A stretch of 64,000 bases of DNA, from the NCBI GenBank assembly GCA_023334545.1, contig JAADVB010000084.1, positions 1 through 64,000 of the forward strand. Reading direction: 5' to 3'. The position numbers and the translations under genes are program-made. The DNA comes from Salisapilia sapeloensis. Its lineage: Eukaryota > Oomycota > Peronosporomycetes > Peronosporales > Salisapiliaceae. Positions 39,773 to 49,949 of this stretch are shown here, one piece after another. The notes under the pieces were generated by a model, which was not told where the DNA came from, did no database searches, and saw nothing but the letters and a program-made list of their open reading frames with translations. Position 1 is the stretch's first letter; every line of letters begins with the position of its first letter.

Positions 39773-40261
39773 ATGCGAAGAGCGATCTGCAAGTACTTGT
39801 CTCCGAAACAGTCCTTCCAACGCCCACTCTCCTCTCGCTACTTGTCCAACATGTCTGACAACGACGTCTCCAACCTCTCCAATAATGAGTGGAAGCAAAA
39901 GCTGACGCCCATGCAGTTCGAAGTGCTGCGGCTCAAGGGCACGGAACGCCCGGGAACAGGCGAGTACGACAAGCACTTTGAAGAAGGCACCTACGTCTGC
40001 GCTGGGTGCAAGACGCCAGTGTACACGTCCAACACTAAGTTCAACTCTGGCTGTGGCTGGCCAGCATTCTACGACGCTATTCCAGGCGCCATCAATGCCA
40101 CCACAGACGCTGACGGACGCCGGACTGAGATCACTTGCGCCAAGTGCGGAGGTCACATGGGTCACGTCTTCAAGGGCGAAGGTTTCCAGACGCCGACGGA
40201 CGAACGTCACTGTGTAAACAGCGTCTCGCTCGTCTTCCACGCCGGCGAAGGCAGCAAATAA
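39773..40261 (+). CDS. msrB: Peptide-methionine (R)-S-oxide reductase MsrB
   Basis: One exon of 162 residues. It repairs methionine-R-sulfoxide in oxidised proteins. Two CxxC pairs (Cys76/79 and Cys122/125) form the structural zinc site. The catalytic Cys147 is in DERHCVNSVSL. GCGWPAFYDAI and GHMGHVFKGEGF are the substrate-binding segments. The first 26 residues (MRRAICKYLSPKQSFQRPLSS) look like a mitochondrial presequence. A second ATG at residue 27 (MSDNDVS) would give a cytosolic form of normal bacterial length. The stop is 26 bp from that of the convergent DHHC gene. Confidence 0.95.
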   Translation: MRRAICKYLSPKQSFQRPLSSRYLSNMSDNDVSNLSNNEWKQKLTPMQFEVLRLKGTERPGTGEYDKHFEEGTYVCAGCKTPVYTSNTKFNSGCGWPAFYDAIPGAINATTDADGRRTEITCAKCGGHMGHVFKGEGFQTPTDERHCVNSVSLVFHAGEGSK

Positions 40262-40287
40262 AATGACAAATTCTTTCTTTCTCTTTC

Positions 40288-41369
40288 TTACAGCACCTCG
40301 GTCTCCTCTTCCGAGCTACTCACGTCATCTTTCAATCCATACATCTCCTCCCCTATGCCTTTAGAGATGTGAGAGTCATCTGCTAGAGGTAGGAACCACC
40401 GCCGCTTGTCCTCACCAAAGACTGCCGTCAGGTTCCTCCGCCAGCCACGGTTGAAAGGACTGCGCGTGCCATAGCTATGGAACTCGATGGTCGTGGTGCC
40501 GAAAAAGATTAGGAAAGAGTGGACACAAAGAAAGAGAAAGAGACTGAGGACAAGGGCGCCTGCGAACATGACTTGGAGGAAGACGACGAGAGACCTCGGC
40601 GCTCGAAAGTCGTTCGTCAGTGCAATGTGGTAGAACCTCTGACCTTGTGCCATGCAGATCATGACTAGAGCTAGGAAAGCGTAGGAAATGAATTGGAAGA
40701 AGAACCGATAGTTCCTCTGGCCAATGCAGTTCGCGACCCACGGGCAGTGGTGGTCTGTCTTTATACGTCAGTCTAGTAGCCTTGGAGATACAAACAAGAG
40801 TCCAAGTACCCATACGAAGGACGCAGCGGTTGCAAAAGCTACAGTGGTGAGCTCGAAGAGGTTTATGCACTCGACATCGGTGGCAGTATCTACGCGTGGG
40901 AGCTCTATTGGGGCTCGGCGCTCCGGATTCCAGGGCGTTCTGAGCGTTTGTCTCCATGTCGTGAACGATGTCCTCTGTCACGTATCCAGGATCTGTGCAT
41001 GAAACGACACATGAGAACGGAGCTCATCGTATATGAAGACAAGAGAGACCTGTGAAGACGACACGATAGTACGCCACGAGCAGCAGACAGACAAAGGTAT
41101 GGAAAGCGATTGCTTCAGTAATACGGATATACAAGGCATTCCAGGACGCTGTCGGCTTGGCCAAGTGCTCCAGGACGTACACGAGATACTCGAATGCGAT
41201 GAGCCCGAGCACCAAGACCACCGCCAAGGATGATACACTCCTCAGAGCAAAGCTAGTACATTCTCAGGCTTAATACAGACGAATATAGAGATCGTACAAA
41301 GGTACATGAGACCTCTTGTGCAGGCGAAGCATCCTCTAGGACGTCGATCTCTCCTCCCATTGGCTTCAT
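40288..41369 (-). CDS. DHHC-type protein S-acyltransferase
   Basis: At least four exons. Membrane helices appear as [19 protein letters not shown] and [18 protein letters not shown]. They are followed by the TTxE-type opening [11 protein letters not shown] across a splice join, then the Cys-rich domain [20 protein letters not shown] and CNRCVLRM joined to [19 protein letters not shown]. Two more helices follow ([12 protein letters not shown] and [20 protein letters not shown]), then a TTTIE motif and a cytosolic tail with [15 protein letters not shown]. The enzyme palmitoylates Cys residues of client proteins on Golgi or plasma membranes. The first exon is uncertain: the ATG at 41369 opens [19 protein letters not shown], but I found no splice pair restoring frame to the first helix. 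Confidence 0.85.
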
Positions 41370-41427
41370 TTGTGCTATTTCCAACGTTTTAGCTGATGCA
41401 CTTCATTCCACCAATCAACATCTCTGG

Positions 41428-41446
41428 ATGTATATAAAACCTTTGT
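41428..41446 (+). promoter_or_regulatory. TATA-like box upstream of VPS52
   Basis: The sequence gtatataaaacctttg lies about 20-30 bp before the VPS52 ATG at 41461. It resembles the boxes ahead of MsrB and GOS1. Functional status is inferred. Confidence 0.35.
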
Positions 41447-41460
41447 TTTAATCACTTTTT

Positions 41461-43719
41461 ATGAATATGGAGGTGACGAAGAGTAGGAGCAGTACGCGGA
41501 CGACCGACGTGGATGTGAACGCGATCGACTTTGACGAGCTAGATGACTACCTCGAACGCTTTCAAGAAGATGACGAAATTAAGCAAGCTCTAGATCAAGG
41601 CGTCGATTTACGTGCCTATGCTCGGAATATTGACTCGGAGCTTCGAGAGGCTGAAGCTGACGCCGTGACACAGTATGTGAAGCACTCGAGCGACATTGTG
41701 TCCCTCCATGATGAAGTCCAGAGCTGTGACAACCTCTTGGCTAAGATGCAGGAGCTTTTGCTAGGTTTTCAGGCCGATTTAGGCGGAATTAGCGACGAGA
41801 TCCGACAGCTCCAGGACGAATCCGTCAGCATGAACGTCCGTCTGCACAATCGTCGAGACGCAGAGGCCAAGCTAGACCACTTTCTAACGGAAGTGGCTCT
41901 CCCTCCATCTCTTGTGCAGACAATCGACCAAGGAGAGTTGGACGAAACCTTCCTCCATGCACTCGTGACGCTTAATGGGAAGCTCCAGTACGCTGCTCTC
42001 CGAGAGCCTGATCCGAAAGGCTCGTCTCTAGATATAGTTCCTAGTAAAACAAGAGCTCTCATAGACGTTCGGTCGAATCTCGATAACCTGTGTGCCAAGG
42101 CCGTGAACAAGAGCAAGGGCTTTCTACTCACGAAAATCAGTGAGCTCACGCGCCCCAAGACCAACGTACAGATGCTCCAGCAGCATGTCCTGCTGCCAGT
42201 GCAGTACATGGTGCAGTTTCTATCCGAGCACGCGCCCAAGACGGAGCAGGAAGTCCGTGAGTTCTACGCCGAAAGCATGAGCAAGACGCTCCTGAATGTC
42301 TTCAAAGCCTATCACGCTGGTCTTTTGCGGCATCAGGAAGACGTTGCGACAAAGAACGATCTCTTGGTAGTCGACGCACAGACGCTGCAGTCGGGTGCGA
42401 CTACTTCGACCAGTCTCTTCTTTGGCACGAATAGATCGAGGTCGCCTCGAGCCACTAGCAACGGCAGTCCTGTCAACAGTCAGAGCGGTAGTAGATCTCG
42501 TCGCAGTAACCCGTTCGATTCCTCCGGTCGAGACGACATTCTAGACGACCCTGCGTCTCCACCTGTGATCCTTCACGTCGCGCAGCAAGAGGACCTTCGT
42601 CTTCCGTACGAACAGATCTTTCGACACGTCCAGCAGCACTTGCTCAACTCTGCAACATCCGAGTACCTATTCCTCTCCGACTTCTTCCGTCCCTCCAATG
42701 CTGCATCTATCCATGGAGCATCCGACCGGACCCATGACCTCTTCCTCCGCATCTTTGCTAAAACTCTTTCGTTGTGTCTCGAGAATTTAGAAAACTACTT
42801 GTTCAATTGCCATGACGCCGTGGCTCTGCTGCTCATGGCACGCATCACGAGAGCCCAGCGTCTCGTCATGGAAAAGAGACGACTGGCGTGTCTCGACTCG
42901 TACTTTGATCGCGTCGCACTTCTCATCTGGCCTCGCTACAAACTCGTCCTGGACGCTCACCTCAAGAGCATCAAGTCGGCGAACGTGAAGAAACTTGGTC
43001 AAATCGACCTCCACCCGCACTATGTCTCTCGTCGCTACGCCACCTTTGTATCTTCGGTCTTGCATATCACCAGTACAAGTAGACGTGCTAGTGTAGATGA
43101 AGACGAGTCGTTGGAAGATGCGTGGCAAGAGGACGGCTCGCACGATATGATTGTGAATAACTTGCGTCAGCTACGCGAAGCCATGATGACGCTGCTGATC
43201 AAGATGGCCGATCACCAGTACAGACGCAATGCTCGTGAGCGCAGTGTCTTCCTCATCAACAACTACGACTTTATTCTAACATCGTTGCGGCCGTCGAACG
43301 TCTCGTCAGACGACCAGTCTGCGTTTGAAGATTTGTTGGGGATGGAACGAGAGCGGTTCGTGGAAGAAGAGCTGCAAGTGTGGTTCAGTAAGCTCATCCA
43401 TTTTGTCCATCAGTGGGAGAGTGCTGGTGCGGACACTAGCAATATGCAAGCACGAGAGGTGGAGGTCATCATGCGAGAGTTCGATCAGACTTGGAAGAGT
43501 GCGATCAGCAAGATGAATGATGACTCTATGAACTATTTTTCCAACCTCCGCAACGGCACAGAGGTGCTTAAGCAAGTGCTGACACAGCTGCTGCTATACT
43601 ATACGCGCTTCATGGAGTTGACCAAGAGCGGTCCATCGGACCTATCGGCGTTTGAAGACGCAGTGGTAACGACCCAAGAGATGCTTCAGGAGATTAAAAA
43701 ATATAACAGATCGATTTGA
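41461..43719 (+). CDS. VPS52: GARP/EARP tethering complex subunit VPS52
   Basis: One exon of 752 residues, near the 640-750 of known VPS52. The N-terminus (YARNIDSELREAEADAVTQY, SDIVSLHDEVQSCDNLLAKM) is the coiled-coil that assembles with VPS51/53/54. Downstream blocks ALVTLNGKLQYA, LDNLCAKAVNKSKGFLL and FRHVQQHLLNSATSEYLFL follow the family order. A Ser/Arg-rich insert (about 310-360) is likely disordered. The complex tethers endosome-derived vesicles to the trans-Golgi network. The stop is 28 bp from that of the convergent INTS3 gene. Confidence 0.93.
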   Translation: MNMEVTKSRSSTRTTDVDVNAIDFDELDDYLERFQEDDEIKQALDQGVDLRAYARNIDSELREAEADAVTQYVKHSSDIVSLHDEVQSCDNLLAKMQELLLGFQADLGGISDEIRQLQDESVSMNVRLHNRRDAEAKLDHFLTEVALPPSLVQTIDQGELDETFLHALVTLNGKLQYAALREPDPKGSSLDIVPSKTRALIDVRSNLDNLCAKAVNKSKGFLLTKISELTRPKTNVQMLQQHVLLPVQYMVQFLSEHAPKTEQEVREFYAESMSKTLLNVFKAYHAGLLRHQEDVATKNDLLVVDAQTLQSGATTSTSLFFGTNRSRSPRATSNGSPVNSQSGSRSRRSNPFDSSGRDDILDDPASPPVILHVAQQEDLRLPYEQIFRHVQQHLLNSATSEYLFLSDFFRPSNAASIHGASDRTHDLFLRIFAKTLSLCLENLENYLFNCHDAVALLLMARITRAQRLVMEKRRLACLDSYFDRVALLIWPRYKLVLDAHLKSIKSANVKKLGQIDLHPHYVSRRYATFVSSVLHITSTSRRASVDEDESLEDAWQEDGSHDMIVNNLRQLREAMMTLLIKMADHQYRRNARERSVFLINNYDFILTSLRPSNVSSDDQSAFEDLLGMERERFVEEELQVWFSKLIHFVHQWESAGADTSNMQAREVEVIMREFDQTWKSAISKMNDDSMNYFSNLRNGTEVLKQVLTQLLLYYTRFMELTKSGPSDLSAFEDAVVTTQEMLQEIKKYNRSI

Positions 43720-43747
43720 ATTGTTAAGCTAAGAACACTCGTTTGTA

Positions 43748-46700
43748 CTAAAGACGCTGTTTTTTTATCGGAGGTTCGCTCGAGGGATATAGTCTAGCTG
43801 ACAGCGCCGGGAACGAAGTATCGCCTGTGGATGGGTCGGACACTAGCTTTTGTAACGTGGAAGCGATGGCGTCGTCCTCCAGCAGAGGCAGCGAGCTGGC
43901 CTCCCCACTGACATCGACCTTTGCCTGCAGCCGATCAAGCTTGTGCAGGATCTCGTCTACCTCCCTCTTGGCATCGTCTGCCGTTTCGAGTATCACCAGG
44001 ACATACTTTTTGACCACGTCCGTAGAGCTCGCTGTCCACTGGCCCAAGACAGCAAGAGGAAAGTCGCCAAACCTGTCTAGAGACAGGTTGAAGATCGTCT
44101 GGAGGACACTCGCATCCGGAGCCACCCGCACGAGTCCTCTCAAGAGTCCATTCATTGCCTCCGGGTGGTCCTCTGGCTTGTGACTAGACAAGAGTTTCCT
44201 AGCTGCTGACATGAACCGCTTGTTGGCCGTCGTAGCATCCGCACTGGCGATCTCGGCATCCACGAGGTCCCAGACGCCAAACTGCTCCCAGGACGTCCAG
44301 CTAAGAGACGTCTGGAGCGTCTGAGCCAGTTTGTCTCCAAAGACCTCAAACTCTCGTAGCATCAGGCGTCTGCACAAGCCTGTGAGCGTGGCTGGGGACC
44401 CGAGAGTGACCATGAGCCGCACCACTTCATCTCGTCGAGACGAGAGTTTTGTCAGAGCACTCGAGTGGAGGTTCTGTAGCAGCCACGGAGCAACATACAG
44501 GACGGCAGCATCTGTGGCGTCGACTACGTTGCTCGTCTCCGAGGCTTCGACGCTTGGTTTGTCTAGAAACGCACAGGAGAGAGCTCTCGCGTCGTCCATT
44601 TGCTGAGTGACAGCCAGGTCCTTGACGAGCGCCGAGTCTAAGCTACTTCCGAGAGCCTCGACGAACGTCGTGTATGGAGCCAATGCATTCTCAAAAGTCT
44701 TTGTCTTGGCTGTAGCGCAGCAATAGGCCAGTAATCGGAAGCTGGTCGTAGCGTCATGCGCGTGCATGGCGAGTAAGAGAGGGACGTATGTGTTGGGAGA
44801 CTCTCCTACCACGTGCTCCAGCATCGAGGAAAAGAGTCCTGGGCAAGAGTCCGTTGGAGAAGCGTTCATGTCGATCTTGGCGGACACCACGACATTCTCT
44901 AGAGAGGCCATGAGGAAGGTCCCGAGGTCTGTCGCTAGCTCACCTGCGTTGTCCATCCGACTCCACGAGATCAAGAGGTCGTTCAGACACTCGACAAAGG
45001 ACTCCGACGGGTGGGACGTTGGATCCGGAAGTTGCTCCTGGAATTTCTTCAAATCGTCTCCTCCGAGTGCTAGTAGACTTCCTGGTATCTCTGGCAGCTG
45101 AGACGCTTCCGAGAGAGCAGTGTCCGTGATCCGTCCTTCGAGGTTCGTATCAGTGACACCCGTCTGCTGAGCTTCTTGGTTCGTGGGCAGGAAGGAGGAA
45201 GAGCTGAGGGCATTGGAGTCCGTAGACGTTCCAACGGACGCAGCACTGGAGTCGGAGTGCGTCGGACTCTGCGCTCGGACAGGAGACGAGAGGGGGCTGC
45301 CTGCGCCCAGAGGACTGCTCGTGACTGGACTGCCTTCCGCGACGGGAGACGAAGGGTCAACGGACGGAGGGTGGGGGGAAGACGACGCAGAGACGTTCTT
45401 CTGGATGGCGTCTGGGTGGGGAAAGTGTTCCGGGAAGATGCGATGGAGGTCGCTCTTGAGGTTGGGCGCAGACGTCTCGAGCGCCGGGAAGCACTGGAGA
45501 GACTGGACGGACTGGACGACGCCGAGCTTGAGCGTCTGGGAGAAGACGCTCGAGACGCCCTTTTGCATGATCTGCTTATTCGTAGGCGACGCAGCGAACT
45601 TTTCGACGGCAAAGACGAGGAACTGGACCATGGCCAGCGTCATCGTCGGGTGGCTCTTGACGCTCTTAACCATGAGCAGCATGGCTGGCTCGACGTTCAT
45701 GATGCTGTCCGAAGGCTTAAAGTACAAAAAGTCAAAGAACATGGACAACTGGACTCGAGCCAGGACGTTGGGGCTCTTGCAGTGGAGGTAGAGCCACCCG
45801 AGCATGTGGTATCGAGGCGTCACTTTACTACTTAGGATCTGGTTCGACGGGTGATAGACGGCGCAGATGTATCGCACGAGGTCTGGCACGAGAGCATCCG
45901 ACCCTGGGCTCGTTAGGAAGTGAGAGGAAAACCACTTTTGATACCGAGTGACGTGGCTCAGCTGCACTCGCTCCATCATGAACACCAGGTGCTCTTCCAT
46001 CTTGGGCGTCAGACGATAAGCCAGGTACTTGGGAGGCGTCACGATCGCCATGAGCTGCGCCACGGAATAGAACGGTGAGTCGGCATCGGCCTCGGCGTCC
46101 TTGACGTTCCGCAGTTGCTTCCACAGGACGTTCATGCCTTGCACGTCCTTGGCGTCGTTCATGATGCGCACGGCCTCTCGGCCGAGCTGCGCCACCTCTC
46201 GCTGTCGGCGGTTCCACATGACAGAGCACAGATCCGTCTCCTGCTTGAGGAGGGACGCGTGCTGCTGGCCAGTGTGGTCCGGAGCGATGCGAGCGAGAGC
46301 GTGGAAGGCGAAGGGGATAAAGTTGGAGCTAGCTAACAGCCAGCTCTCGTGCTCCGACAAGATGCGGACGATGGAGGACGCTAGCCAGACGGAGGAGCGA
46401 GTGGCATCTCCAGGCGTCAAGTGCCGCAGGAGACTCATGAGTGCCTTGTCTATATTCGGCGCGTTGGCATGCACGAGCTCTCTTACGAGCCACAGGAGCT
46501 GGCTGCGGCAGGTGGTCTGGAGCTTGGAAAACTTTTGATCAATGAGTTTCTGGAGATAGCCCATGCTCAGCTTGTACCCATCCATAGATGCCACGGACGT
46601 CAGGTACTTTAGGTGTCGCTTGGAAGAAGAAGCGTCCGTCAGGAGAGCATAGAGAAGAGCAGACTCTGGCTGGAAGGTCTGTGCGTCTGGAGGAGACTGG

Positions 46701-47023
46701 TGCTGCGTCTGAAGCATCTGAATAGCCGTCTGCTCGTCCTTTTCGTGTACAGACTTGAGCATATTCTGGTAGTGGAAGCTCCATTTTCTATCGAGCTCAT
46801 CTGGAGCGTCCAGAGGCTGATGCAAGATGAGCTTGGACGCAGGTGTCGATTCTGCGTCCTGCTCCTTCGTCTCGTTCTCCTGATGCGGAGAGACTGCTCT
46901 TGCGGTGGAGGGTATAGAAGCTGGAGGCGGACTGGACGTCGGAGGTGGCGGAGGTGGCGTCGGAGGAGGTGGAGGAGGCGCCTCTCCTCCGTCGTCCTTG
47001 ACCGGCGGCGACGGAGAGCTCAT
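43748..47023 (-). CDS. INTS3: Integrator complex subunit 3 (INTS3)
   Basis: One exon of 1091 residues. After a Pro-rich disordered head (about 1-45), the helical body matches human INTS3 block by block: SQLLWLVRELVHANAPNIDK, WLASSIVRILSEHESWLLAS, YRLTPKMEEHLVFMMERVQ, RYQKWFSSHFLTSPGSDALV, LVRYICAVYHPSNQILSS and FFDFLYFKPSDSIMNVEPAM. Ser/Pro-rich linkers (about 535-640) separate it from a divergent C-terminal helical domain. Integrator cleaves snRNA 3' ends and attenuates RNA polymerase II. INTS3 also joins the SOSS single-strand DNA complex. Presence of INTS3 implies a metazoan-like Integrator in this lineage. Confidence 0.9.
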   Translation of the reverse strand: MSSPSPPVKDDGGEAPPPPPPTPPPPPPTSSPPPASIPSTARAVSPHQENETKEQDAESTPASKLILHQPLDAPDELDRKWSFHYQNMLKSVHEKDEQTAIQMLQTQHQSPPDAQTFQPESALLYALLTDASSSKRHLKYLTSVASMDGYKLSMGYLQKLIDQKFSKLQTTCRSQLLWLVRELVHANAPNIDKALMSLLRHLTPGDATRSSVWLASSIVRILSEHESWLLASSNFIPFAFHALARIAPDHTGQQHASLLKQETDLCSVMWNRRQREVAQLGREAVRIMNDAKDVQGMNVLWKQLRNVKDAEADADSPFYSVAQLMAIVTPPKYLAYRLTPKMEEHLVFMMERVQLSHVTRYQKWFSSHFLTSPGSDALVPDLVRYICAVYHPSNQILSSKVTPRYHMLGWLYLHCKSPNVLARVQLSMFFDFLYFKPSDSIMNVEPAMLLMVKSVKSHPTMTLAMVQFLVFAVEKFAASPTNKQIMQKGVSSVFSQTLKLGVVQSVQSLQCFPALETSAPNLKSDLHRIFPEHFPHPDAIQKNVSASSSPHPPSVDPSSPVAEGSPVTSSPLGAGSPLSSPVRAQSPTHSDSSAASVGTSTDSNALSSSSFLPTNQEAQQTGVTDTNLEGRITDTALSEASQLPEIPGSLLALGGDDLKKFQEQLPDPTSHPSESFVECLNDLLISWSRMDNAGELATDLGTFLMASLENVVVSAKIDMNASPTDSCPGLFSSMLEHVVGESPNTYVPLLLAMHAHDATTSFRLLAYCCATAKTKTFENALAPYTTFVEALGSSLDSALVKDLAVTQQMDDARALSCAFLDKPSVEASETSNVVDATDAAVLYVAPWLLQNLHSSALTKLSSRRDEVVRLMVTLGSPATLTGLCRRLMLREFEVFGDKLAQTLQTSLSWTSWEQFGVWDLVDAEIASADATTANKRFMSAARKLLSSHKPEDHPEAMNGLLRGLVRVAPDASVLQTIFNLSLDRFGDFPLAVLGQWTASSTDVVKKYVLVILETADDAKREVDEILHKLDRLQAKVDVSGEASSLPLLEDDAIASTLQKLVSDPSTGDTSFPALSARLYPSSEPPIKKQRL

Positions 47024-47187
47024 TTCAAAACTTGTCTTGTCCTCCTTGGTCTGGCATAGCTATGCGGACATTTCTGTATGCTTACATCTATGATTTGTCC
47101 ATGGTATTTGGATTTTACGGAAAGAAAAGAATAAAGAAAAGGAAGAAGGCAAGATGGAAGTAGAGGAAAATCCAAGTGTGTTATCAG

Positions 47188-48590
47188 CTAGTAGGTGACG
47201 TCTAGATCTGGGAATGTCTCGCGGATACTGGCCACAGCGTCTTTTGGGATCCTAATTCACATAACATGACTATTTCGGCGTAAGAAGCTACAAAAGTAAA
47301 TGCATACGATGTGTATCGAAAGTTGATCTTCTTGAGCTTCTTCCGCGGAGGCTCCTCTGTGTCCGCAGCGTCGTGGGCACTCGGACTGGGTGCCGGAGCC
47401 GCCTCTGCTTCTGTGAACGCACCCATCTTGGCGTTGACCGTCGACAGAATGGCCTAGAGACCACGTTAGACGAGGCTTTTTCAAAAATAAAAAGATGGAG
47501 GCGTACGTCGGCTGTAAAGGTCTTGACGCCGCACATGTCCAGCTCCTCTAGGTTCCTCCCGTTCGTCGCAATGTAGTGCAGCAGTCGATCTCTACTAGCT
47601 ATAAGTACCCAAGCGTACCTTCGGACCATGATAGCTTACGTGATGGCTCGGTTCCAGTGGACGTGGAGCTTGGCCACAGCGTCTCTCTTGGTCAGAAGAG
47701 AAATGACGGCATCGTCCGAGACGTCGCAGTATCCGATACTGAGGCTCCTAAGCTTTCTGCACTTGCTCATGATCGTCTTTAGGGCTCTAGTTTATACACA
47801 CGTGAGGGTTCCATCTACTAGTAGAGAGAAGGAGTCGTACGCATCTGTAATCGGTTGTCCTGAGACGTGGACGAGAGAGAACTTGGCGTGGTTCGGGTGC
47901 TTTTCAATGAGCTTGAGGATGGCTGGCAGGGTCATGTTAAAGTCTCCTCCGATATCAAACCCCTAGAGGCGATCAGCAGACGTACTAGCCTATAGGATAG
48001 ATAAAGGGAACCTGCAGCTTTGGCGCCATGTCCTGCAAGTAGCCCAGCGTCTTGTCACTGAGCTTGCGGCAGTTGCTCAGGTTGATCTCCTTCACCTCTG
48101 CAGAGCGTCAGACATTCGGAAGCATGCAAACGATCGCTTCCACTCACCTGTACAGTGCTTCAATAAGACCTCGATGGCGTCGTCTGTCAGTCGAAAGCAG
48201 CCAGACAGGTTGACCGTGTGGAGCTTGGGGCATTTCGGTGCCATCTAGGAGCAGCCACAGCAATCAGTCTCCTATCCGTCTACCTTTTGCAATCTAGTCT
48301 ACTCGCTCGATGAACTTGGTGGTGATTTTGCCACCGACAACCTCCAGCCTCGTCATGCTCTCGTCAAAGAACGAGAGCGGAAGGACGTCGTCCGTGAGCT
48401 TGCCGCCCTGCAGCAGCGCCTTGAGGATTTCGTTCTTGACGCGATGCATCCTCGACTTGCTCGGCTTGCAGATACGGTAGGCTCTATCTAGACTGGCGTC
48501 ATTGATGTAGTCCTTCGGGTCGGCCCCGGCCTTCGTGAACTCCTTGAGGACGAGGTCCTCTAGCGGCGGCACCTGTCGACGGAACGCCAT
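47188..48590 (-). CDS. Leucine-rich repeat protein, AMN1/FBXL-like
   Basis: About eight exons with introns of 50-60 bp. The first exon (48590-48297) encodes a helical head ([20 protein letters not shown]). Each later exon carries roughly one Cys-containing [78 protein letters not shown]. The exon with [20 protein letters not shown] adds a basic nuclear-signal-like insert. The last exon ends [12 protein letters not shown]. The AMN1/F-box-LRR type repeats suggest protein-protein binding, possibly substrate recognition. I see no F-box. One exon per repeat argues for growth by exon duplication. Confidence 0.78.
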
Positions 48591-48651
48591 GCGTGTGCCT
48601 ACAAAACGCGAGTCAAATTGGAAAGAAAAGAGAGGTATATTCTTTTCTTAT

Positions 48652-49497
48652 CTAGTTGTCGAAGGCATGCATCTCGTACACGTCCTTGGCCAGCACGTGC
48701 TTGAAGCCGTCCTCCTTGAACAAGTAGACGTTGCAGATGCCGCCGCTGAAGGCGTCTCGGTGGGTCGCGTGGTAGATGGCGCGAGAGCCGAGCTCGACGG
48801 CCTCGTCGTCCGTCAGGTCCGACCGGTAGTTGGTGTCCAAGACGCCGTAGGCGTACGTGCTGCCGGAGCCGACCGAGAAGAGCGGGTGCGTCTCGCTGGC
48901 CTTGGTGCGAGAGCCCTCGTCGTCCACATAATAGAGCGTCGGCTTTCCCTCGTCGTACCCCATCATCATCATGCCGATCGACATGCCGTACTGCTTGTAG
49001 TAGTTGCACGTATTCGCGATGAGCTTGGAGGCAGCTCGCACCGAGATGCGGTGGCGGTTGCGCAACTCGTACATGCGGCACTGGACGGCCAGGTTGCGCT
49101 GCCAGAACTGGCAGTCGGCGGCGCCACCGGCCAGCGTCGCGAGGATGTAGTCGTTGATCGGGTTGATCTTCTTGACCTGCTGCGACGCGATGAACGGACC
49201 CATGGTGGACCGAGAGTCGACTGCGACGCAGACGCCGCCGTCGTAGATGAAGGCCAAGGTCGTCGTACCCTTGGCGAATTTGAGCTGCTGCTCGTTGTCG
49301 CCCATGTACTCGACCTTGAAATTCGCGCGCGAGTACTCAGCCGGGTCCGCCACGGACGGCAGGAGGAAGCCAGGGTGGCCCAAGGACTCGGTCTGGTCGT
49401 CCTCGTCGACATCGTTCTGTCGAGGAAGGGTGTCTGGCATGGCGCCGAGCGACGGCATGGTCCGCTTGCTTCTCATAAAGTCGATCGAGAGGCTCAT
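48652..49497 (-). CDS. PSMB5: 20S proteasome subunit beta-5 (chymotrypsin-like)
   Basis: One exon of 281 residues with a 77-residue propeptide. Cleavage at KG|TTTLAF would free the catalytic Thr (residue 78). Counting from it, Asp17 (AVDSR) and Lys33 (QQVKKI) are conserved. GGAADCQFWQRNLAVQCR, YELRNRHRISVRAASKL, LYYVDDEGSRTKA and FSVGSGSTYAYGVLD identify beta-5. It provides chymotrypsin-like cleavage in the core proteasome. Codon use is strongly GC3-rich compared with neighbours, fitting high expression. Confidence 0.95.
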   Translation of the reverse strand: MSLSIDFMRSKRTMPSLGAMPDTLPRQNDVDEDDQTESLGHPGFLLPSVADPAEYSRANFKVEYMGDNEQQLKFAKGTTTLAFIYDGGVCVAVDSRSTMGPFIASQQVKKINPINDYILATLAGGAADCQFWQRNLAVQCRMYELRNRHRISVRAASKLIANTCNYYKQYGMSIGMMMMGYDEGKPTLYYVDDEGSRTKASETHPLFSVGSGSTYAYGVLDTNYRSDLTDDEAVELGSRAIYHATHRDAFSGGICNVYLFKEDGFKHVLAKDVYEMHAFDN

Positions 49498-49949
49498 TCT
49501 TCTTCTCTTGTTTCTCTTGTGCTGGTGTCTTGGATCGCTGTCTCTTATGACATGTCTTCCGAGGTACCAGCAGCTCTTCCGCCCGCCAAGAGGCGCATGC
49601 TCAACTAGTAGCTACTAGGCCCCAAATGCACATTGCACTTTAGAAAGTATCCTTCGTGCTAGTTCAAGAGTATGCAGTAGGGTGTATAGACATGAGCAAT
49701 GTTCAGGAGTGCATACCACGACGTCATTGGAAAGATTGATCTAGTATCCTTGCAGTCTAGATTCATCTACTAGATTCCATGTCTACTTCCTACTACCTAT
49801 CCTTCCTCCTAGCATCCATCTTCTCCACGAGGACTGCAAGAGGCATCTAGCTTAAAAAACGCCCATGCAAGCTCCTCCAAAGTGGTAGCCATGGGGATTT
49901 GTTGTAGTCGACAAGTGGTGTCCGTCCGCCACAAGCTCCTTGACATCCC
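49498..49949. other. Intergenic divergent promoter region (PSMB5 / SPX transporter)
   Basis: About 450 bases without a gene I can support. A short Arg-rich frame near 49550-49608 sits in the PSMB5 5' flank and shows no conserved feature. Confidence 0.4.

Noticed and set aside
45176..45835. Long plus-strand frames opposite INTS3
   Set aside because: Shadow of INTS3: Arg/Glu-rich low complexity with no conserved feature.
48535..49608. Plus-strand open frame of 357 codons opposite PSMB5
   Set aside because: It is the complement of the very GC3-rich PSMB5 gene, which suppresses stops on the other strand. The product is Arg/Val/Ala-rich with no motif.
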